Below are positions 41,605-54,052 of a DNA stretch of 64,000 nucleotides, piece after piece. Source of the stretch: Buxus sempervirens (Eukaryota > Streptophyta > Magnoliopsida > Buxales > Buxaceae). The position numbers and the translations under genes are program-made. The DNA lies in NCBI GenBank assembly GCA_947561395.2, contig OX387184.1:40104766-40168765 (forward strand), read 5' to 3'. The stretch's first letter is position 1; each line of letters starts with the position of its first letter. Under the pieces are notes generated by a model that did not search any database, had not been told where the DNA came from, and worked only from the letters and a program-made list of their open reading frames with translations.

Positions 41605-44511
41605 CGTGAGCACCTCATTTTGCACCCTTCTGAAAGCCAGAAATGAAAACCCTAAAAAACGGGTCAAACCCTAGGGAGCATAAATTGATTTTCTGTTCAA
41701 GCTTGAATTGACTACCATACCCTATCCCAATGGATATGAAATCCTGACACGGTTCCAACGCAATTAAGTTTGCCAAAATCGGAGTCTAGATAAAGAAGAT
41801 ATGAGCATAACAACCCTAAGGGCAAAACTGTAAATAAATGCAAAAATTCTGTCCATGTGGCGAATGTGAAATCCGCAGTTGCCAAATGGCAAATGAAAGG
41901 GCTAAAGGACGAAATAGGGAAAGGACAAAACACAAAAAAATATCTCGATTAAAATAATATTATTTCCTAAAATATCTTAATTATGTAATAATAAAATCAA
42001 AGGATGGTTCTCTCATTTATGAGAGGTCACCTCACATCAAATTAGACTAGGACAACCGTATACCCTATATGGTTACCAAAAATCTCCTAATGATGGAAGA
42101 TCTGTAAGAAATCTATTAGTAAATCTTCAAATTGTATACTATATACGGTCATGCCTTAACTGTATATCATATATGGTTGGAAGATTCCCAAATCTTGTCA
42201 GAGAATCAAATCAAATTAAAGAAGATCAAATAAACCGTATTGGGCATACGGTTTGGTAAAAATGAACTGAAAATGGTGTCTCCACACTTCCAATACAGTT
42301 TTGGATGATTTTATCGAAATCTTATTCTCTACACAAATCTGCTACATGGACGAATCTGATCATTATGGACAAGATAGCCAAAACTGTATAAAGTATACGG
42401 TTTTGACTTTTATCTATAAATACGAACTTGCACCTCAGTGCAGGGGGTTGGCAACCTGTTGGGCTATTTTTGGCTTTATTCCCCCACCTTCCTCATGAAC
42501 AAGACCCCCCTCTCCTCTTCCTACCTCACTCTAAACCCCTTTAAACCCTTCCTAAAACCTCCCAAGCTTCTCCTAACCACCATTAAACCCCAAGAGTACC
42601 TTGGAGGATCATTTGAAGGAGGAGAGGCTCAAGTTGCTATTCCAAGTCACAAGAGGAGCTCAAGACCTCTATAGAAGTTTTATCTTCACAAGGTAAGCTT
42701 CTACACTTCTTGTATCTAACATATGTGATTTTCATCATTTGACAAAAGCATGTTGTGAGTTATATGCATGTCTATATTCCCTTTCTTCCTTTTCTTGATG
42801 GTTTTGGACTGTGGAAAGGAGGTTAGGATCATGCCTCGAAGACACGGTCATGAATATGCAAGGGAGAGAATGAGATGGAATGGTAACGTCATTTAAGGGT
42901 CTTATTTAGGTCTTTTTACTCTCTTTTAAGTTAAGGGGAGAGCATGTTCTCCCTTCCCTCATATTCAAATGTACCCCTGTTAAGCCCCGTCATCCTTTCT
43001 TTAAGGTTTTGTTTTGTTTAATCAAGCATCCATTTCTCATGTTTATGTGATGTTAAAATGCATACACACATAGCATGTGCACATACCACACTTGAATATC
43101 ATGTTCTTGAGGACATCATAAATATGTTTTAAACCATGATCACAACCCATGCTTGCACACACTCCACAACATCCTATCTCATTTGATTTATTAATATATT
43201 TTATTCTCCCTTTGTGTATACCATGCATGGTTTGGCCGTGATTGTTAGGCAAGTGATCTACCAGGTCATTGGATAGCCTCTTCCTAAAGGGGGTTATCTT
43301 GTCTTGCTTACAACCAAAGTGGGGAATCTCCTCCCCACCCAAGCATCCCTAAGTTCCAACTCAAAACAGTGAGGGAGAGGCCCCAAGCCTTCTCCCTCCT
43401 TTCCCCTTTGATTAAACACTTAGAAAATAGGTTTATTATGCTTGAATTCCACTTGGAAGCCAGTGTGGGTCAATAAGTGACCCACAGATACAACCATACT
43501 CACATGGGATGGGGAACCCCACTTCCCCCTTGAAAAATCCATGTTTTGCAGTTTTCGGTACAAACCGTACACTCAGACCGGTTTGGTCACAACCGTATGA
43601 TGTATACGATTTGTCACAAAGAATTGCATATTCTAGTTTTTCTTGAATAAACAAGGTTAAAATTAATTTTAAATTAACTTGTCTTAACCAGTAGGGTCTT
43701 TAAAGCAATTAGGGACGGCTTTTGGGACGTGGGCCTTATTCTAGGCCCAACAATGCATCCATGTGGGCCTTCCAATGGGGCCCACAATTTCTAGCTTAAC
43801 TCAAATCCACCCCAAAGTGGATTCCCAAGCTATTTGGACCTCCTTGGGCCCTTACCAAGCCCAAGGGACCCTCTTTAATATCCTTAATCAACAAACTAAC
43901 ATAATTTGCATATTTAAAGCATATCCCAACCAAATAACCAAATCCCAAAAGGGATTATCCAAACATAATCCCAAAACGGGACTTAGGCTTATTTTAAGCC
44001 TAAATTGACATACCCGTGGACCTTCCAACGGGGCCCACGCATTAGACCCACATCACCTTTAAAATAAGAGAAGATAAAAATAAAATAAAAAGAGGACCTA
44101 CACCACTTAAGGGGTTCCCTCCTAGAATTAAATGAATGCATATCAACTTAGGATCGGGTGAGATAATCAAGTTGATTCATAACCAGGGTGATCCGTGGGA
44201 CCCGTCACCCGAAGGGGTGGACCGGGGTGTCTATGAACTTCCCTGGACCGTAAGCGAGAACTTAATCGGAATCTCAAAAAGCCGCAGACCACCTAATTAG
44301 ACAGCCTCTTAGGCAGCTAGGTGTTTGCCTGCACCCTATGAGGCAGTGGCGACTTCCTGTTCCCCATTTCCTTTCCCGATCCAGAAAGCACCTAATCCTT
44401 TGTGCTTTCATCGAATATCACGCCGGGAACCAAAAATCTCTAAAGGAGGCACGCACTCACATGCACCTCCTAGAAATCCTAGTGTGCGGCCTGCGGATCG
44501 ACGCACGCACA
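41605..44511 (-). mobile_element. LTR, family B copy B3, inserted in the hAT relic
   Basis: Left end CGTGAGCACCTCATTTTGCA matches, inverted, the right end of B1. CCAACGCAATTAAGTTTGCC (about 41757) and CCTTCCAATGGGGCCCAC (about 43769) are the minus-strand forms of the shared B motifs. The right part contains GGCAGTGGCGACT, complement of the AGTCGCCACTGCC motif. Imperfect duplications ACTGT (41600-41604) and ACTGC (44512-44516) flank it. It holds palindromes such as AAACCGTAT-TGGGC-ATACGGTTT (42232-42254). No internal coding domain seen; taken as a 2.9-kb solo LTR. Confidence 0.68.
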
Positions 44512-47500
44512 ACTGCTATCCAATGAATCTGCTGACCTAGGCTGCTGAGGATAGTAGAATGGATAGTGTCCCTGGCTCAGCTGTGGTGGATACTACTCTC
44601 CATAAGAACTCGATGATCTTCTAACATCTAAAGTTCCAAAACTCTGTCCCATGGAGGACGAGTCATCATGAATAGTAGTATACTGTCTCTCCTTGCCTTT
44701 CCCCCCTCCTCTGATAGGAACGTGCCTCACTGTCACCATGATCTCTAATCCCGTGGTCAATGTCCTGTGCGGCATGATGGAAAGCCACCTCTCTAGTAAA
44801 AGGGCTCAACCTCGGGCCACTGGTGCCAACACCACCTTGAGTACCACTACCACCATCTCCACCATCTCCGTCATCATCATCTGATCCTGATCTGGACTCA
44901 TCATCCTCATCTGTGTCCTCTTCCTCTGATGACTCAACATGTCCACAGGTTGGGGCTGGGGATGGGGTTGATGTTGTAGCTGCAACAGAGGGAGGAACAA
45001 CTCTCACGGATCTAGCTAATGAGTCTCCACTGCCCTCCCCCCCTCTCCTCCTCCATAGCAGCATCGATATCGATGCCCATCTTTGTTGCAGCATGCGCAA
45101 TGACTGGACTAGGACGACCATCAGGCTCATCCATTTCAACACATCTAACCCACTCTGCGAATGGATCCCCCTCATCAACTTCATTACTGAATAACATGTC
45201 CAAAGGATCCTTCAAAGTGGTGGTGTGCTGCTCTATCTCCAGTTGTCTCGTTCTCAGTCTCATGTTGTAATGGCAGAAGACTAACTTCTGCAACCTTTGA
45301 TAAACTAGCCAGTTCCTCTGCTTCATGTGTATGAGTGCAAACGTACTTCTATTGCGCTGACAAGCAGAGGAAGATGCTGTTTGAGCTAATACTAGACATG
45401 CTAGCTTCTTAAGTGTAGGGGCATCCATCCCATACATCGTCCACCATTCACTTGGATTTACAAATAGAATATATTAACATTTATTTAGAAATTAGAATAG
45501 AGAAAAATCATTTAATAATTAATATTCACAAATAAATGCCATTTATATGGCATCATCATTGTCCTCGATGCAATTGTCAATGTAAACCCAAACGAGCCCA
45601 ATGCATCTCTAAATAGTATCAGCTGGTAGTAGAATTTGAAAGGGCTTAAGAGTTTAGTATTTAATATAACTATTAAGAAGTAAGAAGAAAGAACTAATAT
45701 ACGTAAGTCAAGTAATAGATTCACTACCACTTTTATAATTTACAATCCCCTACCTCATTTCCAAAATTGCCAACTGCGTTTGAATGGGGGTCCAACTTCA
45801 TGAAGACTTGGTGGACCGAAGCGCATAGGTCCATGTGGGTGCGAAGGTTATCCTTGTAATAGTACTTGGGATTCAAATAATATGCTGCGTTGACAATTAC
45901 AAGAAAAAACATTACTACAATTAAAATATAATTATAAACATTATTGAACATAAAAAAATTCAAATAGAATTATAATTATGCTAGCTGAATATAAAGGATG
46001 AGCTAGTGTCTTGAACCATCTATCAATAATGATCTTGTGTACCCACTTGTACGATGTGGGTGATGCGGCCTTAATATGAGATTGCATCATAGCCATACAC
46101 TAATATATAGATCCTATTGTGGGATAGGCATCTATGTCAACTATCCTCAGCACACGGTATATAGGCTCCAATATATCAACCAACTCGGGTACATGATCCC
46201 AAAATACTATTCAATGCAATGTAGTTCGTGCCGAATTTGGTAATCCCCAGCCAAACTATGTCCGCACTGCATTTCTCTCTCATCTTCACAAGTACATAGT
46301 TGTGATTGTACACAAATGTGGTGAGTGATCCTGCATCCCTCGTTGTGGTAAGCACATGGCTCCTCTGCCCAATTGCCTCTAGCATCAAGTTGATGCTGTA
46401 CGGCACACGGCGCCCAATAGAGGTTATACTGCTTCTATAATCTTAAGTCGGCTTTCTTGAATGCACTGCCATTATCTGTCAACATCTGAACCACGTGCTT
46501 TCTTCCAACCTCCTTTATCATGCTCTTTAATAGGCCTATAATATAGGACACATCCTTGATCTTTTCTGATGCATCAACAAATCTCAAAAATACTGCCCTA
46601 CCTCTGCAATACACCATGAAATTGATGATGAACAATTTAGTAGGACTTGTCCATCCATCACGCATGATAGTAACTCCAAACTGCTCCTAGTGGGGTCATA
46701 AGGATGTAATAAAGTCTCTCATTTCTACCTCCTCCTCATCCAAGTATGTATCCATAATCTCTCGAGGCTTAGGAGGTAAAACCCCTAACCCGACTCCTGG
46801 ATAACATCAACCATATTCTTGAAGTGTGGACTCGCTGCTGCATTCACTGGAATGTGATTGAAAACAAAGAGTTTATATATGAATTTTCCCATCCATTGCT
46901 TGACATTACCCTTGCTCCACATATCCCTCAATATCTTATGCCTGGCACCAGATGAATGGAACATACTAGGCTCCGTAGGATGATTGGGCATCCTAGTGCT
47001 TTGTGAATGAGTGAGCCTAGGCCTAGCCCCAACCCCAGGTCGATTAGCCCCATGCCTAGGCGCATCAACATCAACTGCATCTACTCTAGAGGTACCACCC
47101 CTGTGAAATCCGTATCTCTTAGCCTCTATCCTCTCATACTCAAACTGCAAAGATGCTCACACTAAGGCTCTGAATGCTACCCTGTCCTCCTCTGTCACCA
47201 TGTCATCAAGGTACACCATATCTTCATCATCATCTTCAGCCGTAGGGGGTTGGATAGGCTCTGTCAATCTACGTCTAATCTTCTCATATGCGTGCCTCCT
47301 CTCCTCCCTTGATGGACTCCCTGACTCTAAGTGCCCTCTCATCTGCTTCTTAACCTCTGCAGGAACTTGAGGGCAATTGGCCACGTTCTTGTAGCCATGC
47401 ACCAAATGCTGCTTTAAGTCGTGATACTTCACCACCCTTTATGATTTGGTGGCAATAATTGCAGATGGTCTTATTTTTGTCTCCTTCAACTCTCGTGCTA

Positions 47501-47620
47501 TGAACCCAGCCAATATCCTGCCTCTTACTACCAGGGTGGTCCTCTCCACTGCCACTAGCCCTAGCCACACTACCACTGCTAGATGCTATATTGTCTCTAA
47601 CCAAAAAGGCTGAAATCAAA

Positions 47621-48700
47621 ATAACAATGCTACCTAGTATATGATATCTCCAGTCACAGTCAAAGATGAACCCTACACAATAAAAAAGTATGATTATTAA
47701 TCAACAATAATAAATTAGTACATTACAATTACCAATTATAAACCATATTAATTTTTAGATTTTTTTTTCAATTTTTCATATTATTTTAATATTTTTTATA
47801 GTTCTAGAAAACTTTTAATATAAAAAATTTATATAATTCTTCAAAATACTTTTTTCCATAATAAATAAATTAAATTTATGAATTTAGTTTGAGAATTTAT
47901 CTATTTTTTATCCTTTTGTATTGATTTTTGACTAAATTTAATAAAATAAATTAATATTTTCATGAAAAAATATTCGTCGACACCTATCTATACAGTGGGA
48001 GTCCCTAGATATTATATATAAAATTCATAAAATTATATAAAGTCTATAGCATTAAAAATAATAAAAACATTTTTTAATTAATTTTCGCATTAAATAATTA
48101 AAAAAATAATTATTTTTATAAAAATTAAACCGGGCACACCCATCTGTAATACAAGGTTTATACAATTAAAATTAATTAAGAAATGAATTTCCATCAATTT
48201 TCGAGTAAAAAATGCTAAAAAAAATTTTTTTAATTAAAAAATAAAACGGTGATACCCATCAATAGATCAGTTGTCGGTCTAACATATATCCAATAATTAA
48301 AGCATTCTATTAAGTTTAGCTCAATCTAAATGAAGAAAAATGCATTTACCTTCTCGTCACCAAACGTGTAATGTATAAGAATGCTTCAATATCCTATAAA
48401 TCAATGAAAATCTCTCTCAAATCACTTCTATTTTGTAGAGGGATGAGAATAGGAGTGATTTGAAGTTGCTTCAGATGGATTTGGTGGAGAAATTGAAGTT
48501 GGGGGGGGGGGGGGGGGGTTTCTTCAACTTTGCTAGCTGTCACTTTTTCCCAAATTGAGTGACAGCCCCCTATTATTCTCTCACAAACGTGCGAGAGGAA
48601 AGATAACTAAAAAAAAACACCTCTCAAAATATCGCTAGGGAAACTTCCCTGGCGATTTCCCCCAGCGAAACGCATCGCTGTAAGAAATCATGCTGCAGTG
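47621..48700. other. 5' flank of the hAT relic, AT-rich
   Basis: No gene. It is very AT-rich between 47680 and 48340, with a poly-G run at 48501-48518. From 48610 to 48695 the motifs ATCGCTAGGGAAACTTCCCT, GGCGATTTCCCCCAGCGAAA and CATCGCTG look like subterminal repeats of a transposon end. The exact terminus and TSD were not found. Confidence 0.4.
48501..48518 (+). repeat. Poly-G tract, 18 bases
   Basis: Uninterrupted run of G between GAAGTT and TTTCTTC. Confidence 0.93.
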
Positions 48701-50128
48701 GCAAGCATTGGCTAAGTCGTAGGTGCTAGAGCGAGGATCTTGGGTTAAGGTCCAGCATCCAGGTATGTTAATTATATCTATATCCCTCAATTTAGCATAA
48801 TTGTTACAACTATACCCTTAACGTCAAATTCATTTGACTTTTATCATTTTCTTTTAGTAAATGATTAATATAACCTTATATATGATAAAAAAATATATAT
48901 TAGATAGCCAAATGATTATATGCTTGGTTGAATTTAAATGAATACTTATCACTTAAACAAATTAAAACCAATGGCTTAAGGTATAAATGGAATAAATATA
49001 ATAATATAATAACATAAATGAAATATAGGATAATATAGTAGGGTGAATGCGAAATATTTTTTATTTTATGAAATGTTATTTTGGTCATTTTGTATAAATA
49101 AAAATAAAAATTAATGGACTTTAATGTTAGAGATATAATTGCAATGATTATGTTAAATGAAGGGACATAAATACAAATATAAAAATAAGAAGATATAGGT
49201 ACAACTTTCTTATAATGTAGGGATATGGGTGCAAAAAGCCCATTATTTTATAGTTTAAGACTTCTTAATCAAGCATAATAACCAAAACACAATTTTCCAC
49301 CTAATGGCTCTAAATATTTCTATTTAATTGAATCCACAAGTATAACTAAGTTTTCAAACCCAATATTAATTTAATTAATCAATTAGTCAATTATACTAAT
49401 TAGGAAGTGGTTGAACTACTCCTAGGTTAGTTCTAGGTCATTACAGCTTTCTTATTAAAAATAAATTATTTGCAATTTTCTATGAATCAAGGGCACTATT
49501 TTTCCATTATTTACAGTAACATAAATAAAATAAAAAACAAGAAAATGCCCAGACAACTATATGGGTGAGAACGACATCATAAAAGGTTGATTATTTGTTT
49601 TATTCTTACTACAACCCAAAGCACTAGGAAAGTACAACTTATTAACCATCAAAGATAACTATAGACATTAGTATTTCTATTTATTTTTATTGACATCATA
49701 AAAGTTAGATGTCTCTTTATTTTATTTTTACAATGCAAAAAACCACTAGATAAGTACTACTCAAAAACCACCATAGAGAACTTCGGCTCTTGGTGCTTCT
49801 TTTTGTCCTTAATGTATTTTGCACCAGCATGTACCAAAACTGCAATTTCCGATTCTGGTAGAGTAGTCTCTAAAACAAGCTCCACGGCATCTGCTAAACT
49901 GGCACTGACCTATGTAGCTCCTGCTCACTACCCAATCTTTTGCATTTTTAGCCTCCACAGACTTTGGCTCCATTTCTTTTACTGTACACAAGTTAGAAAC
50001 CATAAAATTATTTTTTTAGGATGAGCTGGTACGTGTAAATTGTGCTACTGGGCAGTCCTGGTTCAGTATGTAAAAGAGAAGATGATATCTTGGTCAAGAA
50101 GAAGAAACAGATTTAGAAGAAATAGATG
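48701..50128. other. Spacer with one weak coding-like relic
   Basis: Mostly AT-rich. On the minus strand at about 49755-50003 two short frames look exon-like: MVSNLCTVKEMEPKSVEAKN followed by AKDW, then, after a CAG, DAVELVLETTLPESEIAVLV and HAGAKYIKDKKKHQEPKF. I do not recognise the protein. It could be a processed-gene fragment or chance. Near 48711-48763 TGGCTAAGTCG and GGTTAAGGTCC resemble tRNA A and B boxes, but this is weak. Confidence 0.25.
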
Positions 50129-50580
50129 AGGATGTTATGATCAAGCTCTTACCATTGGTTAGAGCGCAACTTTATTGGCAACATCTACAACCTCTCCGGG
50201 GTCCCTCTTGATGGGAGGGACACCCTCTAATGGGACTCAAACCCACAACCTCTTCAGGGTCCCTCCTTGCACCTATGAACTGTAGGTTGATAAGTAACAC
50301 CTACCACAACCACAACGTGCAATATTGGGGATTGAATCGCTCTCCTAACACTTGTGTGTACTATAGGCTAGGCACACACCACACATCATGTTCCTGGGGA
50401 GACTTGAACTTGAGAACTCGGGCTGGGCACACACCGCACAGCATGTTCCTGGGGAGACTTGAACCCGAGAATTGGGCTCCGATACCAATTGATAGGATCA
50501 AGCGCAATAACTTAAGTTATTGATTAGAACGCAACTTTTTTTCCCTATACCATAGCAGGATTCTAGACCTTGGCCCAACA
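50129..50580 (-). mobile_element. TRIM-like element, minus strand, with 91-bp LTR
   Basis: On the minus strand the LTR runs from TGTTGGGCCAAGG (50580) to CTATCA (50490). Then TGGTATCGGAGCCC (complement 50474-50487) follows as a primer-binding site. The internal part has a tandem pair of about 55 bp (50358-50470) with CATGTTCCTGGGGAGACTTG. The distal LTR at about 50129-50175 (TGATCAAGCTC, TTGGTTAGAGCGCAACTTT) is partial. It contains the perfect palindrome CAATAACTTAAGTTATTG. The fragment at 40126-40350 is the same family. Confidence 0.68.
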
Positions 50581-50639
50581 TTCCTAATAGAGGAAAATTA
50601 ATGTAGTAATGATGAATGTGTTTGTGTTTTAGTAACAGA

Positions 50640-50883
50640 GCAACTATTTATTTTATATATCATAGATCAACTTCACGACACAACTGAAAAAATAAAAGTT
50701 TTAGAAAATTATCTTATAAAATTGATGGTAAATTCAAGAAACTAATGAAGAAGTTTATTCATTTAAAGATTTCCAAAATAGATTATTAAAAATAGAAAAA
50801 CTCTTATCTTCACAATAATTGAACCATGAAATTCATCAAACAAAAGAATACTTAATGAATCTGAAAAGAAGAGTAGATGTTCT
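50640..50883 (+). other. Possible pararetrovirus-like relic, left part
   Basis: Decayed frames rich in Lys, Leu, Ile and Glu, for example FQNRLLKIEKLLSSQ and EYLMNLKRRVDVL, with heptad-like leucines suggesting a coiled coil. The frame continues at 60852 when the Copia element is left out. I compare it tentatively with the region before the protease in Caulimoviridae polyproteins. A chance or other retroelement origin is possible. Stops and frameshifts are present. Confidence 0.3.
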
Positions 50884-51064
50884 TGTTAGAATTTTTCCTT
50901 TTATATGGGCTCACATTAATTGTATTTTTGGTTTTATAAAAACATGTTGAATATATAGTCTTTGATGATATTACTAGTGACCCAATATTACGAGTGATCA
51001 ATTTAATTGGGTTTGGTGCACCTTATTCTATACATTTGATATGTGATATAAAGTCGTGTGTAGG

Positions 51065-53715
51065 AGTGGGACCATGGAAATCACCTAGATGACTTCCTAA
51101 GCACCACATAGATTCATACAAAACATGGAATCGCCACCATCCAAGGTCTTGGTGTGGATGGACACCAAAGTGAATATAATATGCAAAAATTGAGTCAAAG
51201 TAACTCAACTCATGGTCTATATCCAGAGATTGGGTAAGGGGGTTAGGTTATGAATAGGGGAAGGTGTTAGACACCCCTACTCATCCATACAAAATGGTTG
51301 CTATATGCCTATTCATGCTACATGCTTGCATACAAAGATCATTCAAAACTAAAAGTAAACAAACATATGTGTGATTCTCCACATGAGTTGTCCAATTAAT
51401 TCTTGACTCTCTCTTTGGATGTATTACCTTTAGGAATTCATTATCAAAGTGAAAATCAAAACAAAAAATGAAGAAAAAGGAAATCAAATCAAATCTGGAG
51501 AAAATTAGTGAAACAAGAGCTATTTGAGCAATGCATCTTCAATCAACCATAAGTCATTCAAATCAAACTCAAATTGAGTAAAACTGAGGGCATTTGAAAG
51601 CTTATATAAAGTACTAAATACAGTAAAGATTTCATTCAAATCCGATTTAAAACAAGAGAGTTATGCTCGCTCAAATTTACTAATGTAACACAGTAAAAGT
51701 GACGAGTAGCCAACTTTGAGAGCCTATTCGTGGAGATTGGCTCCATATAAATCATTGAAACTTGGTGTAGATGAAGTATGAGACACCAATTCTTAATAAC
51801 ATAAGCCTCACCCAAAACTTCATCCATATGTGGCTTGTGTGCTCTCCCAAACATGCTCAAATGATTACAGATTGACTCTGTAATTTGCTAATGGACAGCA
51901 CCGAGTCAATCAAGCACACAGAGCTCCATTTTGATTAAAAACTGATAAAACCAATTGGATTTGAAACTAAATTCATAAAGGGAGACTTGGAAATCAAAAT
52001 CACTCAAATCGGAATTGAAATGGACCTTTGGTGCTCAATCAAAGTGACAAGTACATCAAACTGTGCTGATCTAACTCATAAACTTCAATCAAATGGTGTG
52101 AGCAAACGGCTTCATATAAATTACTCAAATTTTACAGGATTGAATTAAACTTCCTCACCTTTTCTTATACCTCTAAAATCATTCAAAAATTCATCCATAT
52201 GATGAAGTTATGAATGATACAAGATAGAGCACAGGCTCTGTCTAGATTTGTAAAAATTAAGTAAAATCAAACTAAGACCACGGTGTGTGCACATTGTTCT
52301 TGTAGATTTGATTTTAAATCACTTGAAATGACATGAAAACAATATAAAAAACATTTAGAGCATTGATTCGGCTCAAATCTCTCATTATTTGGAGAGTGAG
52401 AGCCAAATCTACCCATATTGCTTGAGATTTGCTCAAATTGAGAGAGATTAGACCATGAGGTCTTCTCTAAGAGATTAAAGCAAGTAAAATCAATATCAAA
52501 AGGCCCTAAGATCGATGTTGATCTAAGGCTTCTGATCTTAGATCTACCATCTTTAGCATAGTAAATCTAAGATCCATGCCTATATTGAAGAAAACAAATG
52601 ATTATGTGCATAAAAGTGTGTAGGAAATCAAATTTGAGGAGAAATTTGAGATATAATGCTATCAAATAGCATGGATCTATGTAATTCTTCCTAAATTGAA
52701 GTCAACACACACACAAACAGTAATCAATTACAAAGCGTGGCAATTAAAGATTCTAAGCCTAAGGATCCATCCCATAGCTTGTTTCCCCTAGCTCTCTCTT
52801 CATGTTTTACAGTTAGAGAGGTGGCTTAAGGTACTTTAAGCATGGTTTGGGGCTACAAACCACTCAAGGTCTTACACTACAGAAAGGTAGAAGATGAGAG
52901 AGTGCTTGAATTGAAAAGAAAGTAAAGAGAGAGGCTAGGAATTACCTTGAGTGCCTTGGGAAGCTTGAGTAGACAATTGAGCAGATTTTCACCTTCTCTT
53001 CAAGAGCTCTTAGACAACAATTCTCCAGCCATTTGCTAGAGGAGAGACCCTCTATTTATAGACACAATTGAGGGTAGAAAAGTCCCAAGGGAAGACACAA
53101 GAATGTGTCTAGATCCTTTCAATTCAAGCCTAAAGCATAAATTGGGGGAATATGACCAATTTCGAAGGTAAATTTGGGGGATTCAGACTTCCAAGAGGGA
53201 GGTTTAAAAGTAAATAAGAGAAAGCTCGTGGGAACTTTCAATTTGAATTAATTTCTTTTATGATCGGAAACTCAGGTCGCTACACATAAATCACCTTATA
53301 ATCGAAATATAATTTCGGTTACACATAAATTTGTGTATGACCGAAATTTAATGTAAGTTACACATAAATTTGTGTATGATCGAAATTTAATGTAGGTTAT
53401 GAAGGAAATATAGTGTAATCAACATTTAATGTAGGTCATGAAGGAAATATAGTGTAACCAACATTTAATGTAGGTTATGAAGGAAATATTATGTTTTTGA
53501 CCGTTTTCACTTCATAATTACATTTGCTCAAAATGTTTTATGCGTCAACCGCATTACCAATATGATGGAAACAAAATGTAACCATATCAAATGTACGATG
53601 CTCCATGATCTTCTTGATTTTGAGATTAAAAACACATGTATTAATACATGTTTTTTTTTATCTTGACATAATCCCATCATTTTCTCATATTTTAGTGCAA
53701 TTTGGAGTGTCTACA
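51065..53715 (+). mobile_element. Solo LTR (B4) inside the Copia 5' LTR, TSD GTAGG
   Basis: Perfect duplications GTAGG flank it (51060-51064, 53716-53720). It starts AGTGGGACCATGG and ends GGAGTGTCTACA, like B1. It has ATGGAATCGCCACCATCCAA (about 51117) and GGAAGGTGTTAGACACCCC, both seen in family-B-like LTRs. From 53280 to 53500 it holds tandem repeats. No coding domain. The 2.65-kb length fits a solo LTR. Confidence 0.78.
53280..53500. repeat. Two interleaved tandem repeat arrays in B4
   Basis: First unit: TTACACATAAATTTGTGTAT plus GACCGAAATTTAATGTA, about 2.5 copies. Second unit: ACATTTAATGTAGGTTATGA plus AGGAAATATAGTGTAATCA, three copies. The first array contains the palindrome CGAAAT-ATA-ATTTCG (53303-53317). 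Confidence 0.8.
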
Positions 53716-54040
53716 GTAGGCCAAGAGGCTATATCGGATTAGGAGTCTCCATAGAATCCTACTTAGGATTGAAGTCTTTAATGGGAGGATTCTTGTATTA
53801 TAAAGAGGCTAGGTCCCATCTCCTATCCTACTTAATTGACAGAACATTACATACGTACGTCTCCTATCTGACGGGTTCTAATAAAGAGGAGCAAGGAGAG
53901 GAAGAGCTAGCCTTAACTAGTATTATTTTGCAAAAAATCAAAGTAAGAAAGCAGCCATGTCTTCCGCAGCAAGTAAGCCTAAAACTCAGTTTAAATTTTA
54001 TTCTAGATTCATGTATGTGAGTTTATTGAAATCTAACAAT

Positions 54041-54052
54041 TGGTATCAAAGC
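54041..54052 (+). other. Primer-binding site of the Copia element
   Basis: TGGTATCAAAGC, complementary to the initiator tRNA-Met 3' end with one change from the usual TGGTATCAGAGC. It lies two bases after the LTR end. Confidence 0.85.

Larger units (their letters stand above)
40780..47620 (-). pseudogene. Decayed hAT transposase gene, interrupted by two insertions
   Basis: Pieces in minus-strand order: BED zinc finger (47350-47619, KTICNYCHQIIKGG; 47157-47435, DLKQHLVHGYKNVANCPQVP); DUF659 start (46785-47150, NHIPVNAAASPHFKNMVDVI); DUF659 middle (46435-46665, RDGWTSPTKLFIINFMVY, QMLTDN); 46176-46406 (SINLMLEAIGQRSHV, FGTNYIALNSIL); 45733-45963 (NAAYYLNPKYYYKDNLRTHM); C-terminal dimerisation region (45012-45437, APTLKKLACLVLAQTASSSA, QRNRSTFALIHMKQRNW); then a serine-, glycine- and tyrosine-rich tail (44593-45000, 40878-41083). 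A TRIM (41084-41551) and LTR B3 (41605-44511) split the tail; the frame SSSYGTSYEYP continues across B3 when it is left out. Several stops and frameshifts make the gene inactive. Confidence 0.83.

Noticed and set aside
44666-45184. 172-codon frame with acidic and Gly-rich stretches
   Set aside because: It is a frame-shifted reading of the tail of the hAT transposase relic, not a separate gene.
48711-48763. tRNA A/B-box-like pair
   Set aside because: No cloverleaf can be drawn and the matches are partial, so neither a tRNA gene nor a SINE is claimed.
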